The position numbers and the translations under genes are program-made. A DNA stretch of 64,000 bases from Siniperca chuatsi (Eukaryota > Chordata > Actinopteri > Centrarchiformes > Sinipercidae), in the NCBI RefSeq assembly GCF_020085105.1, contig NC_058042.1:21232001-21296000 (forward strand), written 5' to 3'. Positions within the stretch are counted from its first letter, which is position 1, and each line of letters begins with the position of its first letter. The notes beneath the pieces were generated by a model that saw nothing but the letters and a program-made list of their open reading frames with translations, was not told the DNA's origin and did no database searches. Shown one piece after another: positions 38,101 to 49,987 of the stretch.

Positions 38101-40394
38101 ACATAAATGTAGTCCTTACTTAAGTCCAGGCAGGTCTCGTACAGAGGCTGAGATCTCTGCGGCTTCAGGACACAGTTTCTCCACCAGCTCCAGAGGACCC
38201 CAGAGAGATTTGTTAAAGCCCAGAAAGGACTTCTTCACTGGAGAGAGAAAGAGGAAGGGAGACTTCTGTCAGACACACACACACACACACACACACACTG
38301 CTGTATGAAAATCTAGCAATTACATCTTTTATGAAGGAAGCAAACACAAATACAATTGTGCAGCTTAGACACAGAATTTTAAAAAGTTGGGAGGTTGCAG
38401 ATATATCAGCACCCATACCTGACACCATTTAAAACAGTCTCTCATTCTTACCTCTGAGGCCATGTTTGAGGCAGTGCTCCATGACAACAAAGAACTGCTG
38501 GAGAGGTGGGTAGTCAGAGTCCAGTGTTCGTCCAAAGCTCAGAGCCGACTCGATCAGCCCTTTAATACTCAACTTGGCCATGTTCAGCAGGTTGGCTCGT
38601 TCCATCGCCATGGGGTCTCGCAGGGCTGCAGGACAAAAGCCACACATAAACACCTTACTTAAAATATGCTTAAAATACCCATGTGGTGTGGTCACACAAC
38701 GATATAAACGATCATCATCTATAAATGATCATTATTTATGCATGGTATGAAAGCTTTTTATTATACAAAAATTTTGACTTTGATTGAAATTAATATTGAA
38801 TCAATTACATTTTTCAAATTAGTGACATGTAATAAATTCATCATCTCAAGAAAACCATGATGAGTTGAATTTGGGTACTTTGATGGTACAAAACTACACA
38901 GGTTGTGTACAAACAGTGTAAAACGATTGCTATTCAGTGGCAATACCCCAGCATGGGCTGCATAATAAAAAAGACAATATTTAATAAAATTCAATATATT
39001 ATTACTTATTTACATATAGAATGCAGATACAAATTAAAGCCTAGTCCTCTGTCTCACAACTGCTAAGGACTTCATTTGATGAATAATTATATCCAGTCAT
39101 TTCTATCTGAGGGAAAAACAACTGAGTCAGCCAAGTTAATGTCTTACAACTGGTCATTATCAGAAACATGCTTACTATAGGGAGGTACAGTAAATGTCAG
39201 TGCAGTCACACACAGCAATAGATAGTATGTAAAAAGTGCCACAATCCAAGAGGGAAACCCTAACAGATCAGAATTTCTATGATAAATCAGAATTACATTA
39301 CATTTCACTGAGATGGTGCTTTATATGATTACATGTACAAATAAACTTGATTGATTGAAATCTGTGAACAAAGTATAATCACTCTCCCAAAGATGGAAAT
39401 TATAAATTAGCTTCGAAATAACTGTGTAGACACTCAGTAGCTACATTTTTCTAACTTTGATAGATATTTGTCTTGTTTGCTGCTGTTTAGATAATATAAC
39501 TGTGCCTTACAGTAGCAAGTCCAGAGTGCCAATGCTGCTGCATCTGCACATCCCACAGAGGCATGCTTTTAAATGCTCTACACATGGACCCTCTGGGTTA
39601 ATGTGTAGCCAAACACCAGAACAGGACAGAACAATGTCAAGTGAACACGTACAGATGTTGCCTAGCAATGTAGGAGACATTTAATTGCCCCAGCAGGTTG
39701 GCCCGGAGACAGAGACACTGACAAATCAACAGATGATTTCTTGGGATCAGCATGACTGTTGGATGCTTAGGGCAGTGAGCCCTGAGGGTCACCATGTGAC
39801 TTCTACTAAAGTACATCAAGCACTAAGGTGTCTGGATGTTTCAATAGTGATTTGAGTTTTATGCAAGTATGGGGATTTTAAATTGTCCTTAAAAAGGTCA
39901 TTGTCCTAAATTGTTTTCCTGTGTTCTTGTTAAAAGATCAGGACTGAATGCCTGAAACAATTGTCAGTTGTTTAAATGATTCAGATTTTACATAATTCAA
40001 ATGCAAGTCTGTGATGGACACCTGAAATCTGTCTGAAACTAAATATAGTTGTGAATGTGTGGGGATTTCTACAGACAGACAGACAGACACTGGCTGATGG
40101 GCACACTGACGGAGAAAAAATAGAGCCAAGTGCTCTGCTGAAACGACAGGAGATGATTATCGACCAGAAAATTAACCAGCGACTATTATGATAACTGATT
40201 AATAGATATAATATGATTCATTTGTCAAGCAAAAAATGCCAAACCTGTGCAACCTCTTAAATGTGAGTATTTGCTGCTTTTCTCTGTTTTATAAAACTGT
40301 CAAAATTTAACATATTTGGGTTTTGAACTGTGAGTCGGACAAAACAAGACATTTGAAGGCATCTCCTTGGGCTCTAGACAATCATTAGTGATGG

Positions 40395-40454
<60 letters not shown>

Positions 40455-41461
40455 TACAATTTTCTGACATTTTATGGACAAAAAGATTAATCGATTAATC
40501 AAGAAAATAATCAACAGATTAATCGATGATGAAAAACTTGTTAGTTGCAGCCGCACTTGCATATAATACAAAGTTACTGACTTTGTAGTATTATCAAGGC
40601 AGCAAACACATACAGACAACACCAAATCAACACAGTGCACAAAACACGGTGATAACTTTCAAGGAAAAAAGAAAGACAGAACATTTTTTCCATTTGCATC
40701 AGTGCAGCATGTGATGCTCCAGGCAGTCAAGTTGTGTGGTGGTATAAAACAACAGCAGCACAGCTACAGTACCACTGCTAACAGTAACAGAAGAAGATGT
40801 ACCATAAAAGCAAGAGAACAGCACTGATCCGTGAAAAATCAATTGGCCACACACAGTGGGTGGTGAGGTAATGTTAGCTATGAAAGAGAGAGGAGGAGAT
40901 GCACCATGTTAGATAACACTGGTACATCTACACACACCAGCTGAAACTATTAACTGTGCTTCAATTAATTGGCAACTGACTGAAGGATTGATTGTTCCTG
41001 AACATCTCAGGGGGAAATTGTTTTGTGTAAATAAAGTGATAAGCACAGTGTTAGGTCACACTCCTTCATGTGTCCCTGAAATAATCAGTTATTATTATCA
41101 CACACACACACCTCCACTCCGCTCCCTTCAGGAACCCCACGCCCCCTGATGCTGATAATACTCTACCTTGGACGGTCCAGTCCCCGGGCAGAGAAGTCCT
41201 GTGCTCCGACACTTTGGGCAGGACGTGAATGCTCCCTGAAATGGTCTCGGATGCTTTCCTGGCCAAAGCGAAGATAGGAGCCTGCCATCGCCCGTCTCCA
41301 CCACCACCTCCTCCTCTCACTGTGCTGCTACTGATAGCTTTATCCCCAACACCAGATTTCTCCTCCTGCAGCCTCAAAATCCCAAACACCTGAGCTTTCT
41401 CCTTGCTGCTGTCTGCTTCAGACAGAGCCAGGTCGTGCTCTGCGGGCGATGCCATGTTCAT
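23756..41461 (-). CDS. rufy2: RUN and FYVE domain-containing protein 2 (RUFY2), long isoform, complete
   Basis: Nineteen exons, high to low: 41461-41167, 38625-38452, 38237-38120, 37005-36904, 36351-36228, 34905-34841, 34741-34676, 33758-33689, 33530-33429, 33199-33083, 32972-32880, 31862-31788, 31677-31580, 25678-25559, 25228-25099, 24927-24833, 24339-24291, 24092-24012 and 23899-23756 (stop TGA). They total 2118 bases, 705 residues, with all phases consistent. It is an endosomal effector protein. The RUN domain (about 120-275) contains [33 protein letters not shown] and [20 protein letters not shown]. Coiled coil follows to about 630 ([35 protein letters not shown]). The FYVE finger (632-705) has WLKD, RKHHCRNCG and RVC, with zinc cysteines C645, C648, C661, C664, C669, C672, C689 and C692. 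The internal match is closer to RUFY2 than RUFY1. A second ATG at 41455 (MASP) has a better context and may be the real start. Exon 13 can also splice to an alternative last exon. Confidence 0.95.
27029..27591. mobile_element. hAT-like MITE in rufy2 intron 13
   Basis: Ends GGCCTGTCACGATAA and its near complement (TTATTGTGACAGGCC). The interior is AT-rich, with GATAA/ATCG repeats near the ends and a poly-A run at about 27449-27467. No clear target duplication and no coding frame. Confidence 0.55.
29240..29348 (-). CDS. rufy2: Alternative terminal exon of rufy2 (short, FYVE-less isoform)
   Basis: Acceptor CTCTGTGCAG precedes an exon that exactly continues exon 13 (phase 2). It reads [20 protein letters not shown] and on to LVKDISF, stop: 35 whole codons after the split serine. 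Short human RUFY3 ends EQ-SEKDLVKQAKTL at the same junction, so this is a homologous alternative ending. The resulting protein would be 535 residues, with RUN and coiled coil but no FYVE finger. It sits in the 5.9 kb intron between exons 13 and 14. Confidence 0.75.
32122..32186. repeat. (AT)n microsatellite
   Basis: About 65 bases of uninterrupted AT repeat in a rufy2 intron. Confidence 0.95.
35215..35554 (-). mobile_element. hAT-type MITE, copy A
   Basis: Copy in a rufy2 intron. The right end TTAGTTGCAGGCC is the complement of GGCCTGCAACTAA. The interior phrase 'tttgggttttggac...gacaaaac' is shared with the copies at about 40145 and 42721. Confidence 0.6.
37650..37769 (+). mobile_element. 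LINE reverse-transcriptase fragment
   Basis: An open frame with [20 protein letters not shown] followed by [10 protein letters not shown] is a recognisable piece of a fish non-LTR reverse transcriptase. It lies antisense to rufy2 in an intron. The clade is not assigned. Confidence 0.7.
38272..38298. repeat. (AC)n microsatellite
   Basis: About 27 bases of AC repeat in a rufy2 intron, just upstream of exon 3. Confidence 0.9.
38626..41166 (-). other. rufy2 intron 1
   Basis: 2.5 kb intron without a supported exon. It contains the MITE copy at about 40145-40553 and its internal (TA)n run. Confidence 0.5.
40145..40553 (-). mobile_element. hAT-type MITE, copy B, with (TA)n run
   Basis: Same family as copy A. 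The end is TTAGTTGCAGCC and the interior has repeated GATTAATCGATTAATC. A pure TA repeat at 40398-40451 has grown inside it. Confidence 0.6.
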
Positions 41462-41800
41462 GTACCTCTGAAATGATTATAGCTAGTGTTGATCGGAGCG
41501 AAAACAGCCAGATTCATACGGTTTGCTAACCGTTAGCGAGCTAGCTTTGATGTACAATTCACCCGGTGACCATTATGACAACCGTAGCATAAAAATACCT
41601 GTGATACCACCGGCCACAGAAATGACAGGACTAGCTAGAGTCAAAAACCAACCGTCGTAACGTCCCCGGACTGTCAAACGTAGGCGTCGGTCTACATGGT
41701 GGACGTTAGCAGCGGCGGCGCGGACAGCTGCTCCTCGGGATACAAGTATTTCCGTACATCGCGGTGTTATAAAGATTTGTTTACACCCAGCAGACCTAAC
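41462..41800 (-). promoter_or_regulatory. rufy2 5' UTR and promoter region
   Basis: CpG-containing, GC-richer stretch (for example 41651-41760) upstream of the rufy2 start, with GTTAGC motifs at 41531-41537 and 41704-41710. Transcription starts are not resolved. Confidence 0.4.
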
Positions 41801-42099
41801 CGATAGTTGATTTCTGACAGTGCCGCTGCACCCTCTGGAGGGGCGGTGTCAAAAGGCTCACAAGACGCACAAAAGGCAGCACTACGTAATGATTTTAGTG
41901 TCTGCTGTGTTGTGGACGTGCCGCCCCCTGCTGCTGGAAGTGAGAACTGCACGGCCGCCTCCAGGTAGAGGATGTTACTGTGTGTGCGCGTGTCCGTGTA
42001 GGGGGACATAGAGGCTCGGTGACAGACGGCCAAGCCAAATATTCAGATGTGTGACTAAAGAATAGAGTCTGAGGCCACTGAGGTCAGTAATATTTCTGC

Positions 42100-42310
42100 A
42101 GTGGTGGAATGTAACTAAGTACATTTACTCAAGTACTGTACTTAAGTACACATTTGAGGTACTTGTACTTTACTTGAGTACTTACATTTTATTCTGCTTT
42201 ATACTTCTACTTCACAACTATTCAGAGGGAAATATTGTAGTTTTTACTCCACTACATTATTTTGACAGTTATAGTTACAAATTAAGACATATGATCATCT
42301 TATAAAATAT
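42100..42310 (+). repeat. Dispersed fish repeat (GTAACTAAGTACATTTACTC family)
   Basis: The characteristic GTAACTAAGTACATTTACTC and 'ctgtacttaagtac' phrases recur widely in teleost genomes. It has no coding content; MITE origin is likely. Confidence 0.55.
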
Positions 42311-42720
42311 GATGCATTGTTACAGATTAAACTACCAAACAGTATAGAAAACAGCTCATATTAGCTCCAACAATTAAAACAGTAAAAATTCTACTTAAAT
42401 GCTGTGATTTCTTTAAAAGCTCAAAACATATTTACAGTGTTTGGTTGGTGGCTTGTCCATTATTTCTTAGGTGGGTGGGGTTCTGCTGGGGGAATTTGGA
42501 CTCATGACCCCAGTATTTACAACGTCCTGGCTACAGCCCTACTGTTAAACCCACAGTGGAAACTTCTTAAACAGAGAATTCAGTAGAATTTAGAAGCATA
42601 TCAGTGGAAACAATAAACACCCACACAGCCACCAGTAAAGAGGAGGAAGAAGCAGATGAAGAGAATAAGGGTAGGCTTGATTAAGGTTTCAAGTGACACA
42701 AGCATACTACATGAAATGTA

Positions 42721-43022
42721 TGGCTGCAACTAATGATTATTTTAATTATCATTTAATCTGTTGATTATTTCCTCCATTATTCACCTTATTATTTTAGTCT
42801 ATAAAATGTCATAAAATTGTGAAAATTGTCCATCACCAGAGGCCAATGTGACGTCTTTAAAGGCTTGTTTTGCTTGACCAGCAGTCTAAAACCCAAAGAT
42901 ATTCAGTTTACTATTATAGGGACTAAAAAAAACAGCAAATATTCACATTTGTCAAAGCTGGAACCAATGAATTTGCTTAAAAACTGACTTAAATTATTAA
43001 TCCATTATCCAAATAATCGTGG
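42721..43022 (+). mobile_element. hAT-type MITE, copy C
   Basis: Begins TGGCTGCAACTAATGATTAT and ends near ATAATCG. Relative to copies A and B it is inverted, and it shares their interior phrase. Confidence 0.6.
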
Positions 43023-46000
43023 AATACTATTAGAGTATCAAGAACTGTCATTTTCTTAACCAAGTTTTAGCAATACATGAATAATTCACAACCTTTAATG
43101 TTGTCGTGGATTATGCTAAAGCTTGTCAGAATATAAAGGAACCCGCACTGTCCTGATTGATTAGTGACTTGTTTAAATGTGATGGGTTATTGTAAGAGTC
43201 AGCTTCAAAGGTGCTCTTTATTAACTTTCACTGACATTAGTCCGAAGGAAAACATATACATTACTGTATATCTATATTGTATTTCTATAAGGGTTAAACT
43301 GGATTTTTCAGCTTTAATGTTTTACAACAGACAGGAGTGAACTGCAGACAGGAGGGATGCTTTTGGCTGCTAATGCATTTACGTTTACTTCTGGGGGCTC
43401 ATTCTTGACTCATGGAAAGTAAAGGTATTGGTAAAGGTATTATCTGTTGTGAAGTGAGTTGGCATTGTAAGTGGGTGGTTTTCCTAAACCTTAATCAAGT
43501 TGTTTTAGTCACTCTTGCAGAACTTCACCAGTCATATTCTAAACCTTATTTGTTTTAGTGCAGTGATATGAATCTACTGATTGATATGGAACTGTTGTTC
43601 GTAAGTCATTACAAGAACATTGTATGAGACCAGATTTGATGGGAGTTGTAATAGATAAGGTCATTCATTCAAACTGCACTTGCCAACCTACCTTGGCTGT
43701 AGGCTAACCGCTCCATACTCTCACTGTGAGTGATGCCCCAGCGGTGGAGGCTCTGAGGGGAATACATGGTAAGTGGCACTCTCCTCTGCCCACTGCCTTG
43801 TTGCAAAGAAGATGGTAAATTAAGCAGATCCCTGAGTCCTGAAGTGGCTTGCTCTGGTCTGGTTTCTGTTGAGCTGGTACCACACGGTCAAGTTTCCTTG
43901 GATTTTCTGATTCCCTGGAACCAGACGACCCTCCCTCCTCAACTACAGTGGACTGTTTTGGCTGTAATATGGTGTGTTCGCGTTTGGTCAGGTTAGGTCA
44001 CAGTCTCAGGATGTGCTGGGCCTCTGCTGAGCTGAGCAGGACAGACTGGGACAGTGGAGACAGACCTAAGAGCGTAAAAACAAAAGTCATCATCAGCACA
44101 CAGGGAATGCAAATGTTTTTGGTATATATGCTCTTGTCCTCTGTACACAAAACAAGGATAACTTCAAGGATTACATTGCTAGACATCCCAGCTTTGTTAA
44201 ATGGCACAACATCCCTGGCTGGACACAAGCCAGGTTCAGGTGGTACGCAACCGCTGGCCCACCAGGATGCCCAGATGCACACAATTTTGAGATGGACAAG
44301 AATTTTGAAAAACAACTAACCATTATTTTATTTCAAGCCTGGTTCCAGACGTAGAATGAATGAATAAAATAAAACTAAATGGCTACCCAGTCTGATTATC
44401 AGGCTACTGCATTGCCTCAAAATGTACTTGTGTAATATAGACTCAAAGTTTAGTCGCTGTCTGTAGTCTCAAACCGTTACATCTTCCTCCCATTCCGCCT
44501 CACTGATTCAAACAAACAACACTCACACTTGTGCCACAGGGTGAGACCTTTCATTGTCATAAATAATATATGCCAAAAGGTTCTTCCCTCAGATATTCTA
44601 CTCAATTCTAATAAATCTTGATTTAATTTTAAAATAGTACAGTTACCACCAAAACTGACTCATTTTTTTACCGCATAGAAGGAGTTACCTTTTCTTTGAT
44701 TAGTAGCTTATGAAAAAAGCATCCAGTGGGCTTCCACCTCACCATAGTATGGATATAAAAGCCTCCAACCACAACAACGGAAGAATGTTAGATCAATTAC
44801 AACACACAGCAAGAAAAACTGTTGCAGCATGGAGGCTACAGTAAACTGCATTACAAAGTCCACTGGTATTTTTCCTCTCTTGTTCTTCTTCTCTTTCTCT
44901 GTTTGCCATACTCTCTCTCTCTCTCTCTAATAGCTCAGGGCTGACCAGGGATCATATGACCGGTTTCTTGCAGATCCGTACACTCCTTAGCTGATTGAAT
45001 ACTGCCTGTGTTGATTTTCTGAATGGCTGCTTCTCAGTCCAGTCAGCAGAAAATTCATAATCATTCTGCTGCTGCCTTGATGTTGATGTCCTTTTATTTC
45101 TTGTTTCTTTCTCTGTTGACCTGACTGCCTCGCATGCGATTTCTCTGTATCTGTATGCCTTTATATCCCCGACTGTTTGACTTGACTTCTTGTTTTACTC
45201 TGCTACCTGTTTGCATCCCTATCAACATCACAAGAGTCACTATCAAAAAATGTGTACGCCTGTTAATCTTTTTGTCTTTCTGCAGGTTTGATAGCCTGTG
45301 CTTTTGTGAGGCAGCTCATACAGTTTGCCAACAAACAACTATGCGTCAGAATTTGATTTAATGAGAAAAAGAAAAAAAAATGCATAACCATGTATATATC
45401 TAGCATTCAGAATCTGATACATGCAGTCTTCATAGGAGTTCATTCTGATTTCACATCAGAAGTAAACATGACACAGGCTGTTTTTCAGTCATCTCTTTCC
45501 TTCCGCCCTCCATCCTCGTCTCTCTGCTCTCCCATCATCTCTGAACCACACCTAAACAAACACACCACTGAACACCACTTCCAGAGTGGTATGTTTATAC
45601 CATATGACCATGTTAATCACTGTAGGAACACACCCTTCCACATGACAGCAGGAGCAACCAATCAGCAGTCTTCAGTGGCACCTCTTCCCACCAACAGGGG
45701 TTGGCCAGCCTTTCATTCTGCAGCAGTGCTATGCTCACAGATTCTGATACAGTGATTTATTAATCATTTTGATTAGCAGGAAACAACAACAGTGCTTATA
45801 CTGTCCTATAATAGCAGAAGAGATGAGGAGTACATTTTACAAAGTAGAAGACAAAAATTATCATCAGAACAGTAACATTAATTATACCAACTATATGTTT
45901 CACACCATCATCCCTTATGAACAGTATGTTATCATGTGATTATTGCATCTCACCTCAGGCAGTAGAAAGAAGAGAGTTGATCCTTTCTTTCTGCAGCTTC

Positions 46001-47893
46001 TCAATACTCAGTAGTCTGGTCCGAAAAAGGATAAGTGTATGTTCTGGTCCAATATGCAGAGTCTGAAGCAATGACTCGGGGGAAACAGTTCAAGATATCA
46101 AATCTAGAGGTGCTGCGAGGTTGTTAAATCAAAATAATCTTCTGTCGTTCTGAAGCAGAAAGCCGGTACACGCTCTGGAGACATCACTGACAGAAACCAC
46201 AACCATCACCCCACACAGCACCCAATGACAAGAGAGCAGGGTGGCCTGGCAGAGGGGGAGGGGTTTGGGGGTAACACAGCAAAGAGAGGAAAGGGAAGTA
46301 AGAGGAGGGAGGAGACTCGTAGGGGGATAAACACGGTGAGGGAGGAGAGGAGAGAGATAATGGGGGGAGCAGAGTGTTGATAGAGAAAATACAAACACAG
46401 CAGGAAGAGAGTAAAGCAAGACTGCACCCCACCCACACATCTGCATAATACACTGGTCATATGAATGGAAACATACAAATGTTGCTGAACAGTGCTTTCT
46501 GCAACAGAGGAGGGTCAAGCCTGCAGTTACCAACCAATCCCTGACTGGGGATTGAACAGAGAAGGAGGTCCTTGTTGAGACGGACCAGCGATTGGTGTGT
46601 GTGTGGAAGTGAATGACTTTGCAGCTAAGAGAATGAAATAATATCACTGCAGCTAGAAAGTACTCTCAGACTCTCAATGAAATATAAGATGAGGCTAATT
46701 CTGCTAAACCTTTCCTGGAAACCAACAGGGAACAAAGAATGAGCAAAAGAGATTCTTGTACACTTGGGTGGATTATAAAAACTAATACTTAATGGCCCAA
46801 TCAGAAATTTATACCAGAAAATATGTACAATCATATACTCTGTATAAATGTAGAGTATGCACTATAGATTAGAAAATGAAGATGTGTGTTTCTCCACTGA
46901 AATACCAGCAGCTGTGATAAGAATTTTGGACATATGGCGACCATTTGTGTACATCTGGACCACAGACTATGACTTTAATGTTAAACACCAATGTATTTTA
47001 GTAGCAGCTACTCTTGAATGTAGAGTGCCTTTTTTGATCTATAACAGGAAATAACAGGAAGCGAGAAGGTTTTCAATAGCAAGAAAATATTTATTTGTAA
47101 AAAATATATGGTAGAAATGACTCCTTTCACGAAGATAAAGGAGAGGTCTTTATGTACAGTCAGCGAGCTCTGTCTAATCTACAAAAATCGTTTGAAATGA
47201 AGCAGGCAGCTTTGATAAGCAGAATCATTACTGGAACTAACTTGGATGGAATTTACTGTTTCCTAACTTCCCCAATCTGTAGCTACAAAGTTAAAGAAAA
47301 CAACTGTATTTATATTTGCAGTTATCTCAATTCTGACTTGACTATTAATGTGAGTTGGTACTGTGCTGTCAAACAGTCATCATGGGACAAAAATAACACC
47401 CTGCGCAGTGCTAGACAGAGTTTAAAGGGTTTACATGTTAAGTAGTTATGATATTGTGTAATTGTGGCATTTGTACGTTCCATCTGTAAAGTTAATCAAC
47501 CAATGGTGTTACCAGGTTATCAGGTACACATGCACAGCTTTAAAAAAGGAGGGAGTTATTATGGGGCTTTTGTATCGGATTTTACTGCATGTGTACCTAA
47601 TTAACTAAGAACTCTATGTTGACTCTAATTACTAGTAACAAAAGGGTGACTCCAACACCTACATTCAAAATGAGAGACACTTTTCTCTGTTTTTAAACCA
47701 AGAGATAAAGCTCTTGATACATGAACAACACTGAATAATAAAGATCTACATATTGATTTTTTGGTATTTTGATGGTGGTGATCCAAAAATAAATATTAAC
47801 AAGTTATAATGGTTAAAAAAAATCTATTTACAGGTCGAGAGCTTGAAGAATCATAATTGTACGATAACAAGCCCTGCCACTGATCATGCAGTT

Positions 47894-47899
47894 TTTATT
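47894..47899 (-). terminator. Poly(A) signal AATAAA of the MADF-BESS gene
   Basis: On the - strand the stop TAA is followed after AAGGC by AATAAA. If used, the 3' UTR would be only about 20-30 bases. A second AATAAA lies near 47087-47092, if transcription continues. Confidence 0.5.
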
Positions 47900-47904
47900 G
47901 CCTT

Positions 47905-49381
47905 TTAGTCCTCAAACTCTGCAGCATAAAGCACTTGCTGGAATTTCATCCGCACCTCCATTCTTTTTTTAATGGTAAGCCTCTTCAGTGAGGGCAGAAG
48001 GCTGAGCAGAAACAGTTCATCTTCATCTCTGAGGTTGGTGAGGGCATCTGCAGAACTTATCTCAGTTTCTGTGGTGGTTTGCCTTTTACGTTTAAGAGAG
48101 ACGCCCATCTCCTGGTGGTTGTTTGAACAGGCCTCCACAAGAGAAAAGCTAGTACTAACGACAGGCAGGGGACCATGCTGCTCCTTGTCGTCTTTATCTT
48201 GCTCTTTCTCCAGGTCATCACCACTTCCAGCTCCCTGCGTGGCATGAAAACAGCATGTAGCATTACGGGTTAGCACAGACAACAACATTGATAACAAGTT
48301 TCAGTTTCTTTGGCAATCACAGCCAGCCAAATCAAAGTCCCCTATACAACCTATACCTCCTACTGGGAACACAACAGGTTGACAGGTTTGACAGGGTTTC
48401 TACTTTCCTTCAAGTCTACAGATGAAAATAACTATTTAACTATTAAAAATAAGCAATTTGGTATTATTTTTGTGCTATTCTGTAGAGCCTTACTGATTAA
48501 TTGGCAGGCAGATATTATGGGCCAATATTAGCTTTTCACAGATATATCGTATTGGCTAAAATATAACAAGAAGTTGCAGTACAGAAATGCCAAAAATATG
48601 TTTGAGGTAATTTAGTTTGTCCACCAGAGAACACTGACAACTACACTTCTGCATTTGTAAATTGTCCAGCTCAGTACATATCTTATTACAACTCTTTAAT
48701 AACGACATTGAAAGGCCATGCACACCCCCAAAGGTGTTTTCAGTTATGCTTGCTCAAGACCAGTCAGATCACACCCACACGTTCCTCAGGGGGTTTAATA
48801 AGCCAAATAAATGAAATCACCTGTGTGGGTGTAGTCTGGATGTGCAGGGCCTTTAAGAAAAAAAATTACTATGAAATATTAATATCTCTTTCAGCCTCAA
48901 AACTCCAGTAACTGTCAGGCTCTACTTCTTCTTTTCCTTTCGGCTGTTACCTTTCAGGGGTCGCCACAGCGAATCATGTGCCTCCATCTAACCCTGTCCT
49001 CTGCATCCTCTTCACTCCAATTAACTTCATGTCCTCTCTCACTACATCCATAAATCTCCTTCATTTCCTCTCTCACTCTACTACTTTGCCTATTATTCTG
49101 TGAAGGCAAACTTACTAGTATTAAACATACTTAAAGTGTTTTGAAGTTCTGCTTTGATACACACATACAGTGGCATTGCAGTCAGTTTTGTCATGTTTTA
49201 GTTGTGAACTATGGGTTTTTCACCAAGTGCTTTAATTTTGAAAACTAAACCCGGATGTTCTGAGAGGCAGATGTAAATAATAATGTAGCTTTGCTCCCTG
49301 GATGTTTTTATGCGTTTAGCTTGTAAAAAAATCAATGAAGTTAGCATAGGGATACAAAGCTATGTATATATCGTTATACTA

Positions 49382-49448
<67 letters not shown>

Positions 49449-49987
49449 CTATGTATAGATTAATCAAAGAGTAAGTATGATTACAGTTGGCCTATTGTTA
49501 GCAGTGGCTATGTTTCCATAGGCCACGTTCAATATAGTTAGCTAAAAACTGCTAAGTTACGTTAATTAGCTAGCTAGCAGTTCAAAATCAAAGCCGTGAA
49601 AACCTTTTAAATGAATGAATGAATGAATGAATGGCGGACACACACCTCGTCGGTCTCCCCCATGCCAGCTCCTGGTCTGGGTTTGACATAGGCGCTGAGC
49701 CAGGCCAGCTGGTTGTACAGCACCGGGACGGGCCTCTCCACCGGGTTCTCGTCGTCTGTTAGCACAGGGACGTTTCTCTTGGCCATTCGCTTCTTCGCTT
49801 TACAGAACTTGTCGCGTAGATTTTTCCATTTTAGCTTCACCTCTTCCTCCGACTTTCCCATGTTGTCTGCGATCTCTTTCCACGACAAATGCCCCTTCAG
49901 ATTGTCCTTGTAGTCCCGCCGTGATTGATCGTACAGATTCGGGTGCTCACGGATCAAGTCCGCGAGCTTCTTTTCTAAAGTGTTCAT
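47905..49987 (-). CDS. MADF-BESS domain protein (Adf-1-like), two exons
   Basis: Exons 49987-49646 and 48234-47905 (stop TAA) join in phase 0 through a GT-AG intron: 672 bases, 223 residues. Residues about 5-100 form a MADF (SANT/Myb-like) DNA-binding domain: LADLIREHPNLYDQSRRDYK, SWKEIADNMGKSEEEVKLKW and KNLRDKF. An acidic linker and a basic KRKR patch (163-166, a possible nuclear signal) follow. A BESS motif closes the protein at 184-222: DEDELFLLSLLPSLKRL and RMEVRMKFQQVLYA. MADF-BESS proteins are often DNA-binding transcriptional regulators and BESS mediates protein contacts; the role of this one is unknown. AATAAA lies six bases after the stop. It may be one of the many fish MADF genes, perhaps domesticated from a PIF/Harbinger-type element. 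Confidence 0.85.
48920..49085 (+). repeat. Dispersed fish repeat ('gggtcgccacagcgaatc' type)
   Basis: The phrases GGGGTCGCCACAGCGAATCA and 'ctccatctaaccctgtcctctgc' are very frequent in teleost genomes. Family not assigned; probably LINE or SINE 3' sequence. Confidence 0.55.
49385..49444. repeat. (AT)n microsatellite
   Basis: About 60 bases of AT repeat in the MADF-BESS intron. Confidence 0.95.

Larger units (their letters stand above)
41801..47904. other. Intergenic stretch between rufy2 and the MADF-BESS gene
   Basis: About 6 kb with no supported gene. Contains two dispersed repeats (about 42100-42310 and 42721-43022) and a short CT microsatellite (about 44916-44938). Open frames there are unrelated to any family I know. 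Confidence 0.5.
48235..49645 (-). other. Intron of the MADF-BESS gene
   Basis: 1.4 kb intron containing a dispersed repeat (48920-49085), an (AT)n microsatellite (49385-49444) and an (AATG)n run at 49610-49633 next to the donor. Confidence 0.6.

Noticed and set aside
41767-42033. 88-codon - strand ORF upstream of rufy2
   Set aside because: Lies in the promoter-proximal GC-rich region, without splice continuity to rufy2 and without similarity.
43948-44319. Overlapping ORFs on both strands
   Set aside because: Neither strand shows family similarity; chance ORFs in a GC-richer patch.
46129-46647. 172-codon ORF on the - strand
   Set aside because: Ser/Leu/Pro-rich low-complexity translation of CT-rich sequence, with overlapping ORFs in the other frames; no domain.
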